Positions 1 to 7,165 of a DNA stretch of 20,922 bases are shown here, in pieces; position 1 is the stretch's first letter, and every line of letters begins with the position of its first letter. The notes beneath the pieces were generated by a model. It had not been told where the DNA came from, did not search any database, and saw only the letters and a program-made list of their open reading frames with translations. The stretch is taken from NCBI GenBank assembly GCA_030696465.1, contig JAUYSE010000227.1, positions 1-20,922 on the forward strand, in the 5' to 3' direction. A program made the position numbers and the translations under genes. This stretch comes from Legionellaceae bacterium. GTDB taxonomy: Bacteria > Pseudomonadota > Gammaproteobacteria > Legionellales > Legionellaceae.

Positions 1-90
1 ACACAGATGTTGTGGAATGTGTAACGCGCGATACCAGCGTCGCTGCTGGTATCGATCGAGGATTGCTTGCATCCAGGTGAATAGCGCCAT
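1..90 (-). CDS. Partial gene downstream of gpsA, N-terminus only
   Basis: An ATG at 90-88 opens a frame of exactly 30 codons with no stop that runs off the left edge. It reads MALFTWMQAILDRYQQRRWY and continues with RALHIPQHLC. It starts 8 bases after the gpsA stop on the same strand, with an AGG seven bases ahead of the ATG, so it is probably the last visible member of the rhodanese-secB-gpsA operon. The visible part is rich in Trp, Arg, Tyr and Gln and suggests a short amphipathic N-terminal helix. I do not recognise the family. A 10-bp inverted repeat (29-38 and 45-54) lies inside the frame. Confidence is limited because only 30 codons are visible. Confidence 0.5.
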   Translation of the reverse strand, partial: MALFTWMQAILDRYQQRRWYRALHIPQHLC

Positions 91-98
91 TAACAAGC

Positions 99-1076
99 CT
101 AATTAATCGCCCGCTGCATTAACTGCTTTAAAGCATCTTCACAGCTCCAACGGCCTTGCACCAATGCATCAACTGCTTTGCAAATCGGCATTTCTATTTG
201 ATGCTGTAACGCCAATGCACAGACTTGTTGAACATTTCCACACCCTTCCACGACCTGGCCAATTTGCTGCAAGGCGTCCTTGACAATCAACCCTTGCCCT
301 ATCAACATACCAAATCGACGATTACGTGATTGATTATCGGTACAGGTCAAGACTAAGTCACCAACACCAGCCAAACCTGAAAAAGTGGCTTCTTCAGCAC
401 CCACCGCACAACCCAAGCGGATCATTTCAGCCAATCCCCGCGTAATGAGCGCAGCACGAGCATTAGCACCATACCCCATCCCATCACTAACCCCACAAGC
501 AATGGCAATGACGTTCTTCACCGCACCCGCCATCTCAACGCCCAAGAGATCAGCACTGAGATACACTCTAAAATTACCATGATGTAAATATCGATGCCAA
601 TGCTGTTGGTAGTCGGGCGCATTCGATGCCAATACTACTGCGGTTGGTAATCCTAATCCGACTTCACGTGCAAAAGAGGGACCCGACAACATAGCCATCG
701 GAAATTGACTTCCCCAGCGTTTACTCAACAAGACACTAAAAGGATCATTCGTGCCCAACTGTAGGCCCTTGGTCAACCACATTAATCCTGGTCGACCTTT
801 CGGGATTTTTGCCAACACCGCTTCAAAGGCATGAGAAGGTACCGCAATACAAATCTCATCCATCTGCAAGCTTTCTTCTATATTGCAAGAAAGGCGCAGG
901 GTTTCCGGAAAGGGGACATCGGGTAAATACCGCGCATTACAACGCGCACTTTGCATGGCGGCATAATGCGCGGGATCTCTCGCCCATAAAGTCACGGTAT
1001 TTCCGGAGCGGGCCAAATGTATAGCGACCGCCGTTCCCCAAGAACCCGCACCTAACACTGCAATAGAAGTCGCCAT
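99..1076 (-). CDS. gpsA: Glycerol-3-phosphate dehydrogenase [NAD(P)+]
   Basis: This cytoplasmic enzyme reduces dihydroxyacetone phosphate to sn-glycerol-3-phosphate, the backbone precursor of all membrane phospholipids. The 325-residue product has full family length. The Rossmann motif GAGSWGTA is at residues 9-16, the TKGL segment at 102-105, the GPSFA segment at 132-136, and the GAVKNV segment with the likely catalytic Lys187 at 184-189. An RNRRFG segment near residue 255 matches the substrate/cofactor-binding region of the family. The ATG lies two bases after the secB stop, so the two are almost certainly co-transcribed, as in the E. coli secB-gpsA order. No key residue seems missing and the call is secure. 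Confidence 0.97.
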   Translation of the reverse strand: MATSIAVLGAGSWGTAVAIHLARSGNTVTLWARDPAHYAAMQSARCNARYLPDVPFPETLRLSCNIEESLQMDEICIAVPSHAFEAVLAKIPKGRPGLMWLTKGLQLGTNDPFSVLLSKRWGSQFPMAMLSGPSFAREVGLGLPTAVVLASNAPDYQQHWHRYLHHGNFRVYLSADLLGVEMAGAVKNVIAIACGVSDGMGYGANARAALITRGLAEMIRLGCAVGAEEATFSGLAGVGDLVLTCTDNQSRNRRFGMLIGQGLIVKDALQQIGQVVEGCGNVQQVCALALQHQIEMPICKAVDALVQGRWSCEDALKQLMQRAIN

Positions 1077-1078
1077 GA

Positions 1079-1576
1079 CTAGTTTATCGTGGTGGTTTCA
1101 GACATAGGGAGTTCCGCCGCTTGTTGCTGTTTTCTTTGGAGATATAACATATCAAAATTAATCGGCGCCAATACTAATTGTGGAAAGCTACCATGGGTTA
1201 CTTGCGAGCCTACTGCTTCACGCGCGTAGGGAAATAAAATCGTCGGGCAGAAACTATAGAGCAGGTGATCGAGTTGCTCACTGGAAGAGCCTTGAATAGT
1301 AAAAATACCCGCTTGTTTGATCTCGACTAAAAAAGCAACTTTTTTCTCGTTTTTCACGGTGACGGTTAAGCTTAATACTACTTCATATACCCCTGCATGT
1401 AATTCACTATAAGCCGTGTGTACGTCGATAGCCAGCTCTGGCTGCCAAGCTTCTTGGAAAACCGCTGGAGCTCCTGGTGCTTCGAAAGAAAGATCTTTTA
1501 CATACACTCTTTGAATTAAAAATTGTACTTCCGCTGCATTGTTTGCATCAGTTGCCATGTTTTCTATATCGCTCAT
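1079..1576 (-). CDS. secB: Protein-export chaperone SecB
   Basis: SecB is a homotetrameric cytoplasmic chaperone that keeps preproteins unfolded and passes them to SecA at the Sec translocase. The 165-residue product is slightly longer than the E. coli protein (about 155). Conserved landmarks are FLIQRVYVKDLSFEAP near residues 19-34, the beta-rich core through KKVAFLVEIKQAGIF, and the LLYSFCPTILFPYAREAV segment near residues 105-122. The Gln-rich C-terminal tail also fits. The ATG has a GGGAA ribosome binding site seven bases upstream. It lies 26 bases after the rhodanese gene and two bases before gpsA, an operon order typical of gammaproteobacteria, here without the grxC gene that E. coli has between the rhodanese gene and secB. 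Confidence 0.96.
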   Translation of the reverse strand: MSDIENMATDANNAAEVQFLIQRVYVKDLSFEAPGAPAVFQEAWQPELAIDVHTAYSELHAGVYEVVLSLTVTVKNEKKVAFLVEIKQAGIFTIQGSSSEQLDHLLYSFCPTILFPYAREAVGSQVTHGSFPQLVLAPINFDMLYLQRKQQQAAELPMSETTTIN

Positions 1577-1602
1577 TATGTGTTTCCCTATAAATTTAAA
1601 AA

Positions 1603-2025
1603 TTAACCCTTACCCAAAGGTAACTCTGCCGCTTGCCAAGCTTGAATGCCACCTTGCAATACGCTTACATTTTCCAAACCCGACTTACGTAAATCTGCAG
1701 CAACACGCGAAGAAACATTCCCTTGTTGACATACCAAGATGATATTTTTTTTCTTGTATTTCTGCAAAACATCTTTGGATAAACTTTCAGGCATATGATG
1801 CCGTGATCCCACAATATGCCCTTTATCAAAAGCTTCTTTATCACGTACATCAAGAACCAAGGCTTGTGCGTGGTTAATGGCTTGTACTACTTCTAAAGGA
1901 GTTAAACCCTTATTGCGTTTAGCGCGTAGTTCTACTGCTAAAATCACGAGTAGTAATACCGCTAAGAGCGCAAAGCGCTCCCAATGCAACAACACAAAAC
2001 TATATATTTCTGTAGAAATCATCAC
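1603..2025 (-). CDS. Membrane-anchored rhodanese-like sulfurtransferase (YibN type)
   Basis: The 140-residue protein has one N-terminal membrane segment (about residues 15-33, FALLAVLLLVILAVEL) followed by a single rhodanese domain. In that domain VLDVRDKEAFDKGHIVGS (about 57-74) is the CH2A-like stretch. The active-site loop is CQQGNVSS with the persulfide-forming Cys99, and the C-terminal VLQGGIQAW motif is typical of the fold. The domain probably faces the cytoplasm. Genes of this type sit next to secB in many gammaproteobacteria, so a link to protein folding or sulfur transfer near the membrane is likely, but the substrate is unknown. The ATG at 2025 has AAGGA eight bases upstream. It is the first gene of a minus-strand operon divergent from the acyl-CoA dehydrogenase gene. 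Confidence 0.9.
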   Translation of the reverse strand: MMISTEIYSFVLLHWERFALLAVLLLVILAVELRAKRNKGLTPLEVVQAINHAQALVLDVRDKEAFDKGHIVGSRHHMPESLSKDVLQKYKKKNIILVCQQGNVSSRVAADLRKSGLENVSVLQGGIQAWQAAELPLGKG

Positions 2026-2121
2026 TTAGATCCTTTACATCATTCATTTATAAGTGCACATTATCGATGAGATATTCCCGAAAAGCTAGTGGGTAATGTT
2101 TTTTTAAGGAACTTATACACC

Positions 2122-3276
2122 ATGGATGATCTACTTTATCTAGACGATAGCTTACAAGATGATGAAAAAATCTTACGCGATACTGTCAGCGAATTTGTGA
2201 CCCGCAGCGTCCTTCCCCGTATTGCAGATGCCTTTGAACAACAACATTTTCCCACACAGTGGATCAACGACTGTGCTACCTTAGGTCTTTTTGGTTTAAC
2301 GCTTCCCGAAGCCTATGGCGGCTCCCTTGCCAGCTATACTGCTTACGGTTTAGTTTGCCAAGAATTAGAAAAAGGCGATAGCGCGTTACGCAGCTTAGTT
2401 TCAGTACAAAGTTCTCTCTGCATGTACCCCATTTTTCGTTTTGGTACCGAAGCACAAAAACAGCACTTTCTGCCTAAAATGGCAAAAGGAGAAATTATCG
2501 GCTGTTTCGGTTTAACCGAGCCAAATGCCGGCTCAGATCCTGCCAGCATGAAAACCGTGGCAAAAAAAGTAACCGGTGGATATCGTCTACAGGGCAGTAA
2601 AATGTGGATCACCAATGCCCCCATTGCCGACATTGCGATTGTATGGGCACATACCGATGAGGGCATCCGTGCATTTCTCGTCGAAAAAGATCGACCCGGA
2701 TTTTCACGCCTTAGCATTAAACATAAAATGTCTTTACGAGCCTCGCCTACCGGGGAACTCTCACTGAGCGATGTTTTTATCCCTGACGAGAACCTGCTCC
2801 CTGGCACTCAAAAAGGCCTATCTACTGCACTGGCTTGCTTACAACAGGCTCGTCTTGGCATTGCTTGGGGGGCACTAGGTGCGGCAATGCAGTGTTTTGA
2901 TGTAACCTTGGCCTATTTGCAACAACGACAACAATTCAATAAGCCTCTCAGCAGCTGCCAATTAATTCAAAAAGACTTAAGCGATATGTACGCCGACCTT
3001 CTGAAGGCACAGTGCCTCAATCGACAATTAGCACGTCTACAGCAAGAAAACCGTGTCAGCCCCGTTATGGTTTCTATTAGTAAACGGGAATCGGTGAAAA
3101 CGGCCTTAGACATTAGCCGAAAATGTCGTAATCTCTTAGGCGCCAATGGCATTAGTTTGGAGTATCAAGTGATCCGCCATATGCTCAATCTAGAGTCGGT
3201 TTTTACTTACGAGGGGACCGACAATATACACACCCTGATTATTGGGAAACATTTGACCGGTATTGCCGCGTTTTGA
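2122..3276 (+). CDS. gcdH: Glutaryl-CoA dehydrogenase (acyl-CoA dehydrogenase family)
   Basis: This predicted FAD enzyme oxidises and decarboxylates glutaryl-CoA to crotonyl-CoA in lysine/tryptophan breakdown. The 384-residue product has the full acyl-CoA dehydrogenase layout. CFGLTEPNAGSDP (about 128-140) contacts flavin and substrate, and WITNAPIADIAIVWA (about 162-176) is the middle-domain segment. The C-terminal FTYEGTDNIH carries the catalytic base Glu364. Three features favour glutaryl-CoA dehydrogenase over generic members: Arg90 in LRSLVSVQSSL, matching the carboxylate-binding Arg of the human enzyme; the SLRASPTG segment; and Glu in a YEGT context. I chose ATG 2122 because AAGGA lies 11 bases upstream; a GTG at 2089 in the same frame lacks a site and adds unconserved residues. 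The downstream crotonyl-CoA steps are not in this window. Confidence 0.88.
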   Translation: MDDLLYLDDSLQDDEKILRDTVSEFVTRSVLPRIADAFEQQHFPTQWINDCATLGLFGLTLPEAYGGSLASYTAYGLVCQELEKGDSALRSLVSVQSSLCMYPIFRFGTEAQKQHFLPKMAKGEIIGCFGLTEPNAGSDPASMKTVAKKVTGGYRLQGSKMWITNAPIADIAIVWAHTDEGIRAFLVEKDRPGFSRLSIKHKMSLRASPTGELSLSDVFIPDENLLPGTQKGLSTALACLQQARLGIAWGALGAAMQCFDVTLAYLQQRQQFNKPLSSCQLIQKDLSDMYADLLKAQCLNRQLARLQQENRVSPVMVSISKRESVKTALDISRKCRNLLGANGISLEYQVIRHMLNLESVFTYEGTDNIHTLIIGKHLTGIAAF

Positions 3277-3295
3277 GTATACTCTCATACGATCA

Positions 3296-3324
3296 TTGCT
3301 TGATGCTGCAAGCATCGGTATACT
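3296..3324 (+). promoter_or_regulatory. Sigma70 promoter of erpA with a palindrome in the spacer
   Basis: TTGCTT (3296-3301) and TATACT (3319-3324) are separated by exactly 17 bases. The start point would fall near 3331, about 25 bases before the erpA ATG. The spacer contains a perfect inverted repeat, GATGCT-GCA-AGCATC (3302-3316), placed where a bound repressor would block RNA polymerase. It does not look like the E. coli IscR type 1 site. The promoter call is by motif only; the operator role is inference. Confidence 0.6.
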
Positions 3325-3355
3325 ATTGGTAGTCGTCATTTTAGGTGTATAACGC

Positions 3356-3766
3356 ATGGATAATTCTACTGTTCATTCCAATGAGAACCTTTCTATCATT
3401 GCGCCCAATGACGGAATTTATTTTTCAGTAGCCGCAGCCGATAAAGCCGCCGAACTGATACGAGAAGAAGGCAAGCCCAATCTAAATCTACGCGTTTATA
3501 TTCAGGGTGGAGGATGCTCTGGTTTTCAATATGCCTTTAAATTTGATTCTCATATTGAAGAAGATGATACTATCATTGAACAATACTGCTCCGATGGAAA
3601 AACCAAAATGAAACTGTTGGTCGGTGCTTTAAGTTATCCTTTCCTTGAAAAAGCAGAAATCGATTACGTTTGTAATATTCAAGGAGAACAGTTCGTTATT
3701 CGTAATCCTAATGCCAAAACAACCTGTGGTTGTGGCTCTTCTTTTAGTATAGAGACCGATGACTAA
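3356..3766 (+). CDS. erpA: Iron-sulfur cluster insertion protein ErpA (A-type carrier)
   Basis: A-type carriers take Fe-S clusters from the Isc/Suf scaffold and deliver them to target enzymes; ErpA serves, among others, the isoprenoid enzymes IspG/IspH. The 136-residue product has the three conserved cluster-binding cysteines in the expected spacing: one in GGGCSGFQY and two in the C-terminal TTCGCGSSF. The N-terminal extension of about 20 residues is longer than in E. coli ErpA. ErpA is preferred over IscA because no other isc genes are nearby and because of the YFSVAAADKAAELI and GFQYAFKFD segments, but a related carrier such as IscA is possible. An AGGTG site precedes the ATG. Its last codons overlap the start of the MlaE-like gene by 8 bases, so the promoter at 3296 probably drives the lipid-transport cassette too. 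Confidence 0.9.
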   Translation: MDNSTVHSNENLSIIAPNDGIYFSVAAADKAAELIREEGKPNLNLRVYIQGGGCSGFQYAFKFDSHIEEDDTIIEQYCSDGKTKMKLLVGALSYPFLEKAEIDYVCNIQGEQFVIRNPNAKTTCGCGSSFSIETDD

Positions 3767-4877
3767 CGCGCTGATACCTGCCGCTTTTCAATTTGACAAG
3801 GATCAAAACCTTTTTCGTTGTGTTGGTTCTTGGGTAACGATACAACTAGATACAATTCTTCCTCAACTCTCTGAGCTTTCAGATCATACAGAGCTGGTTT
3901 CTATCGATGTTAGTGATGTGCAACATTTAGATACCGCTGGCGCACTTGCTATCCTACAGCTAAAATCTAATTTTGCTGACGCCACTCAAATCATCGGCTT
4001 CAACTCTACGCAACAAGAATTATTTAACTTAGTTGAAAAACAAAAAAAATATATTAACTACGTTATTCCTCCGGTTATAAAGCCGAATCTTTTGGCACAA
4101 CTAGGTGAAGAGAGTTGCGCAAAAGCAAGACAATCAGACGATTTTATCGTACTCCTCGGCGATCTCTCTGCAAAATTTTTTGAGGCGTTAAGTGAATGGC
4201 GACGTTTTCAGTGGCCCAGTATTGCCTCTAATATGCAACATGCGGGAATCAACGCACTGCCCATCGTGGGTCTACTTGCTTTTCTAATCGGCGTCGTTCT
4301 CGCCTACCAAATGGGCTTACAACTACAAACTTACGGCGCCAATATCTTTATCGCCTTTTTATCCGGAATGGCTATTTTTCGTGAATTTGGCCCTTTGATT
4401 ACCGCCATTATTGTTGCAGGGCGTACCAGCTCTGCTTTTACCGCACAAATTGGTAGTATGGTCGTGAATGAAGAAGTGGATGCCATACGAACTATGGGGC
4501 TCTCGCCCATAGAGTTACTCGTCATGCCCAAAATGTTTGGTTTGCTACTTATCTTTCCATTGCTTATTTTTTGGGCTGACTTCTTTGGTTTAATAGGCGC
4601 CATGTGCATGTCAAAAACCATGCTAAATGTCGGATATATCGATTTTCTTGCGCGTTTAAAAGAATCAGTGGGTCTAAAACAACTGATGTTAGGACTCTAT
4701 AAAGCACCGACATTTGCGATTATTATCGCTTTAGTTGGTTGCTTTCAAGGATTTAGAGTGCAAGCAAACGCGGACAGTGTAGGGACACAAACCACTAAAA
4801 GCGTCGTTCAGGCGCTCTTTTTAATTATCGTCGCCGATGCACTCTACTCCATTATATATAGCTGGATGGGAATATAA
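3759..4877 (+). CDS. mlaE: STAS-MlaE fusion: ABC-type phospholipid transport permease
   Basis: This is the inner-membrane permease of a Mla/MCE lipid transporter. Residues 1 to about 110 form a STAS domain (LVSIDVSDVQHLDTAGALAI near 46-65), the part supplied by separate MlaB in E. coli. Residues about 125-372 are the MlaE domain: an amphipathic segment, the signature FREFGPLITAIIVAGRTSSAFTA (about 207-228) with the following MVVNEEVDAI, and four or five hydrophobic helices up to the C-terminus. The fused form is known in MlaE families outside the enterobacterial mlaFEDCB operon. ATG 3759 overlaps the erpA stop (translational coupling), and the stop is one base before mlaF. No MlaC or separate MlaB gene lies alongside. 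Confidence 0.92.
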   Translation: MTNALIPAAFQFDKDQNLFRCVGSWVTIQLDTILPQLSELSDHTELVSIDVSDVQHLDTAGALAILQLKSNFADATQIIGFNSTQQELFNLVEKQKKYINYVIPPVIKPNLLAQLGEESCAKARQSDDFIVLLGDLSAKFFEALSEWRRFQWPSIASNMQHAGINALPIVGLLAFLIGVVLAYQMGLQLQTYGANIFIAFLSGMAIFREFGPLITAIIVAGRTSSAFTAQIGSMVVNEEVDAIRTMGLSPIELLVMPKMFGLLLIFPLLIFWADFFGLIGAMCMSKTMLNVGYIDFLARLKESVGLKQLMLGLYKAPTFAIIIALVGCFQGFRVQANADSVGTQTTKSVVQALFLIIVADALYSIIYSWMGI

Positions 4878-4878
4878 T

Positions 4879-5628
4879 ATGCCCCAAGCCATCATCCAAA
4901 TTCAAGGCTTAAAAAATTTCTTGGGCAACCAATGGGTACATAAAGACGTCAACTTAACCGTCAACCAAGGTGAGATTGTCGCCATTATTGGCGGTAGCGG
5001 CAGTGGCAAAACGACTATATTACGTAATATATTGATGCTCCTCACACCCACAGAAGGCAGCGTAGAAGTATTTGGACAAGAGGTCACGGCCCTTAATCCT
5101 AGAGAAGCCAATCTTTTACGCAAACGCTGGGGCATGTTATTTCAGCATAGCGCCCTATTTTCGGGTATGAGTGTTCTGGATAATATTATGTTTCCTTTAC
5201 AAGAATCCACTCGTTTACCGCCCCATTTTTTACAAGCTTTAGGGATGTTAAAATTAGGATTAGTCGGATTACCTACCCATGCTGCCGATAAACTCCCTTC
5301 GGAACTCAGTGGCGGCATGCAACGCCGTGCCGCTGCTGCCCGTGCAATTGCGATGGATCCTGAATTACTTTTTTTAGATGAGCCGACCACTGGACTAGAT
5401 CCCCATAGTGCGCGACAATTTGATGAGTTAATCCTCTTTCTTCGGGACGCATTAGGACTTACTATAGTAATGATTAGCCATGATATCCATTCGTTGGAGC
5501 GCACGGCCGATAAAATCATTTTTTTAGGAGAAGGGCGCGTTTTAGCCGATGGTGATTTTCACACTGTTCGACAAAATCCCCATCCGTTAATTGTGGATTA
5601 TTTTAAAAATACTGCTGAGATTATATAA
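4879..5628 (+). CDS. mlaF: Phospholipid ABC transporter ATP-binding protein MlaF
   Basis: This is the cytoplasmic ATPase that powers the MlaE permease. The 249-residue product shows every ABC motif: Walker A GGSGSGKTT (38-46), Q-loop near Gln89 (MLFQHSALF), signature LSGGM (143-147) followed by QRR, Walker B LLFLDEP (163-169), D-loop TGLDP, and the H-loop in MISHDIHS near residue 202. The GMLFQHSALFSGMSV stretch is characteristic of MlaF/Ttg2A proteins. I chose ATG 4879, one base after the mlaE stop; an in-frame ATG at 4837 lies inside mlaE and adds residues without family support. Translation is probably coupled to mlaE. Confidence 0.95.
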   Translation: MPQAIIQIQGLKNFLGNQWVHKDVNLTVNQGEIVAIIGGSGSGKTTILRNILMLLTPTEGSVEVFGQEVTALNPREANLLRKRWGMLFQHSALFSGMSVLDNIMFPLQESTRLPPHFLQALGMLKLGLVGLPTHAADKLPSELSGGMQRRAAAARAIAMDPELLFLDEPTTGLDPHSARQFDELILFLRDALGLTIVMISHDIHSLERTADKIIFLGEGRVLADGDFHTVRQNPHPLIVDYFKNTAEII

Positions 5629-5697
5629 AATACGTAACTACTCACCCGATATCTAAGTCAGTGAACAGTTACCAAAATACACCTATCGGAGACTGGT

Positions 5698-6558
5698 TTG
5701 GAAGCAAAAACAAATTATACCGTCGTCGGCTTACTTGTCTTAATTCTCAGTAGCGGATTACTAGCCTCAGCCTTATGGCTTTCTGTTGGCTTTGATCAAA
5801 AAACATATCGTACCTATGCCGTCTATTTTAATGAGGCCGTATCTGGTCTATCCGAAGAAGCACCGGTCCGTTTTAATGGCGTAAAAGTAGGTTTTGTAAA
5901 AAGCATACAACTGAATACCGCTAATCCTCAACAGGTTATTTTAATATTAAATATTGAGGCCAATACACCTATCACACAAAGCACCACCGCAACTTTAATC
6001 TCACAAGGCATTACCGGAACCTCTCTGATAGGTCTCTCTGCCACTTCCTCTAACATGGCATTGCTCAAACGATTACCTGGACATCCTTACCCAATAATCC
6101 CCAGCAGCCCCTCCTTATTTCATCAGTTAGATAGCGTATTAAAAGAAGTATCAGAAAACGTCAATAGTGTCAGCCTTGAAGTTAAACGAGTATTCAGTCA
6201 AGAGAATACCGAGGCACTCCATAAAACACTGCTCAATCTAGAAAAAATAAGTGGTGTTCTGGCAAATAATCATAATGATATTGATCAAAGTATCAAAAAT
6301 CTCAATATTAGTCTGAAAAACCTTGCGAATGTTAGTACTTCATTTCCTTCTTTTGTTCACCATATCGACCAAACCGCCATTCAACTACAACTGATGAGTT
6401 TACATCTACGAGAAGAAACACTCCCCACCGTCGATGAAGCCTTGCATCACTTTAACCGTATTGGTTTAAATCTTGAGTCAACCACTCAAGATTTAAAATA
6501 TAATCCTTCCGTCATTATCCGCGGACTTCAACCCCCATCCCCCGGCCCAGGAGAATAA
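5698..6558 (+). CDS. mlaD: MCE-domain lipid-binding protein MlaD
   Basis: MlaD is the periplasmic, membrane-anchored ring subunit that passes lipids to and from the MlaFE complex. The 286-residue product starts with EAKTNYTVVGLLVLILSSGL: a short cytoplasmic tip and one membrane helix (about 8-28). The MCE domain follows (about 37-115; VYFNEAVSGLSEEAPVRFNG opens it, and QGITGTSLIGL is the late conserved loop). A long helical region runs to about 265 and the end is Pro/Gly-rich. It is longer than the compact E. coli MlaD and closer to single-MCE proteins of LetB/PqiB-like or alphaproteobacterial cassettes. The start is TTG 5698, with GGAG eight bases upstream; no ATG fits the conserved N-terminus. 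The 69 bases between mlaF and this start show no clear promoter. Confidence 0.9.
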   Translation: MEAKTNYTVVGLLVLILSSGLLASALWLSVGFDQKTYRTYAVYFNEAVSGLSEEAPVRFNGVKVGFVKSIQLNTANPQQVILILNIEANTPITQSTTATLISQGITGTSLIGLSATSSNMALLKRLPGHPYPIIPSSPSLFHQLDSVLKEVSENVNSVSLEVKRVFSQENTEALHKTLLNLEKISGVLANNHNDIDQSIKNLNISLKNLANVSTSFPSFVHHIDQTAIQLQLMSLHLREETLPTVDEALHHFNRIGLNLESTTQDLKYNPSVIIRGLQPPSPGPGE

Positions 6559-6562
6559 CAAA

Positions 6563-7156
6563 GTGACCAAGAAATTAATGCTGATTGCTTGTGGTTTAAG
6601 TGTCGCCTCCTGTACGCCCATGCAACGCCCTATTACTCAACACTATGCCATTACTACTTTCTATCATAGTGCTGCATCTGCACATCCGCAACATGCTTGT
6701 CTATACATCAACAAAACACAAGCGCTCTCTAGCCTCAGCGATAGCAGCATGTTCTATATTTCTAAACCATACACGCTCATGCCTTTTGCGCATAATGCTT
6801 GGATTATGCCGCCCGCAGAGATGATTAGCCCCTTACTCACACGTAGTGTACAGGATAGTCATATTTTTCGAGCAGTCACCTCTGACACCTCACTGAATAG
6901 TTGCGAATATCGCTTAGACAGTACGCTCTTAACCTTACAACAAGATTTTCGACAAAAACCCAGCACCCTACAACTTTCTGTCTCGATCACTTTAGTATCC
7001 ATGAGTCAAAATCGTCTCATCGCTTCACAGGTATTTCAAGAGAGCGTGCCCTGCCCTAAAGATTCCCCCCTCGGTGGAGCCATTGCCGCTAATATCGCCA
7101 CGGAGCATTTAACACGAGATGTCTCTCAATTTATCCGGCGAACACTTACCCATTAA
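6563..7156 (+). CDS. PqiC-like ABC transport auxiliary lipoprotein
   Basis: The 197-residue product is a predicted outer-membrane lipoprotein. It has a short positively charged N-terminus (MTKK), a hydrophobic stretch, and a lipobox VASC with the acylated Cys17. The +2 residue is Thr, so there is no Asp inner-membrane retention signal. The mature part resembles the ABC_trans_aux/PqiC (DUF330) family: a YRLDSTLLTLQQDF segment, a beta-rich LQLSVSITLVSMSQNRLIASQVF segment, and a C-terminal helix with AIAANIATEHLTRDVSQFI. Such lipoproteins anchor MCE-protein bridges to the outer membrane. GTG 6563 follows mlaD by four bases with GGAGAA upstream, so it is a member of the same operon. It takes the place where E. 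coli has mlaC. Confidence 0.8.
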   Translation: MTKKLMLIACGLSVASCTPMQRPITQHYAITTFYHSAASAHPQHACLYINKTQALSSLSDSSMFYISKPYTLMPFAHNAWIMPPAEMISPLLTRSVQDSHIFRAVTSDTSLNSCEYRLDSTLLTLQQDFRQKPSTLQLSVSITLVSMSQNRLIASQVFQESVPCPKDSPLGGAIAANIATEHLTRDVSQFIRRTLTH

Positions 7157-7165
7157 GGTACTATT

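Noticed and set aside
29..54. Inverted repeat near the left edge as a terminator of the gpsA operon
   Set aside because: It has no T-run on either strand and lies inside an open frame that starts just after gpsA.
2026..2121. Divergent promoters between the rhodanese and glutaryl-CoA dehydrogenase genes
   Set aside because: At least one must exist, but only weak box pairs such as TTTATA-18-GATATT can be found, so no position is claimed.
2343..2807. Open frame of 154 codons on the minus strand inside the acyl-CoA dehydrogenase gene
   Set aside because: It is antisense to a fully conserved enzyme, has Cys/Arg/Ser-rich shadow-like composition, and no ribosome site or family motif.
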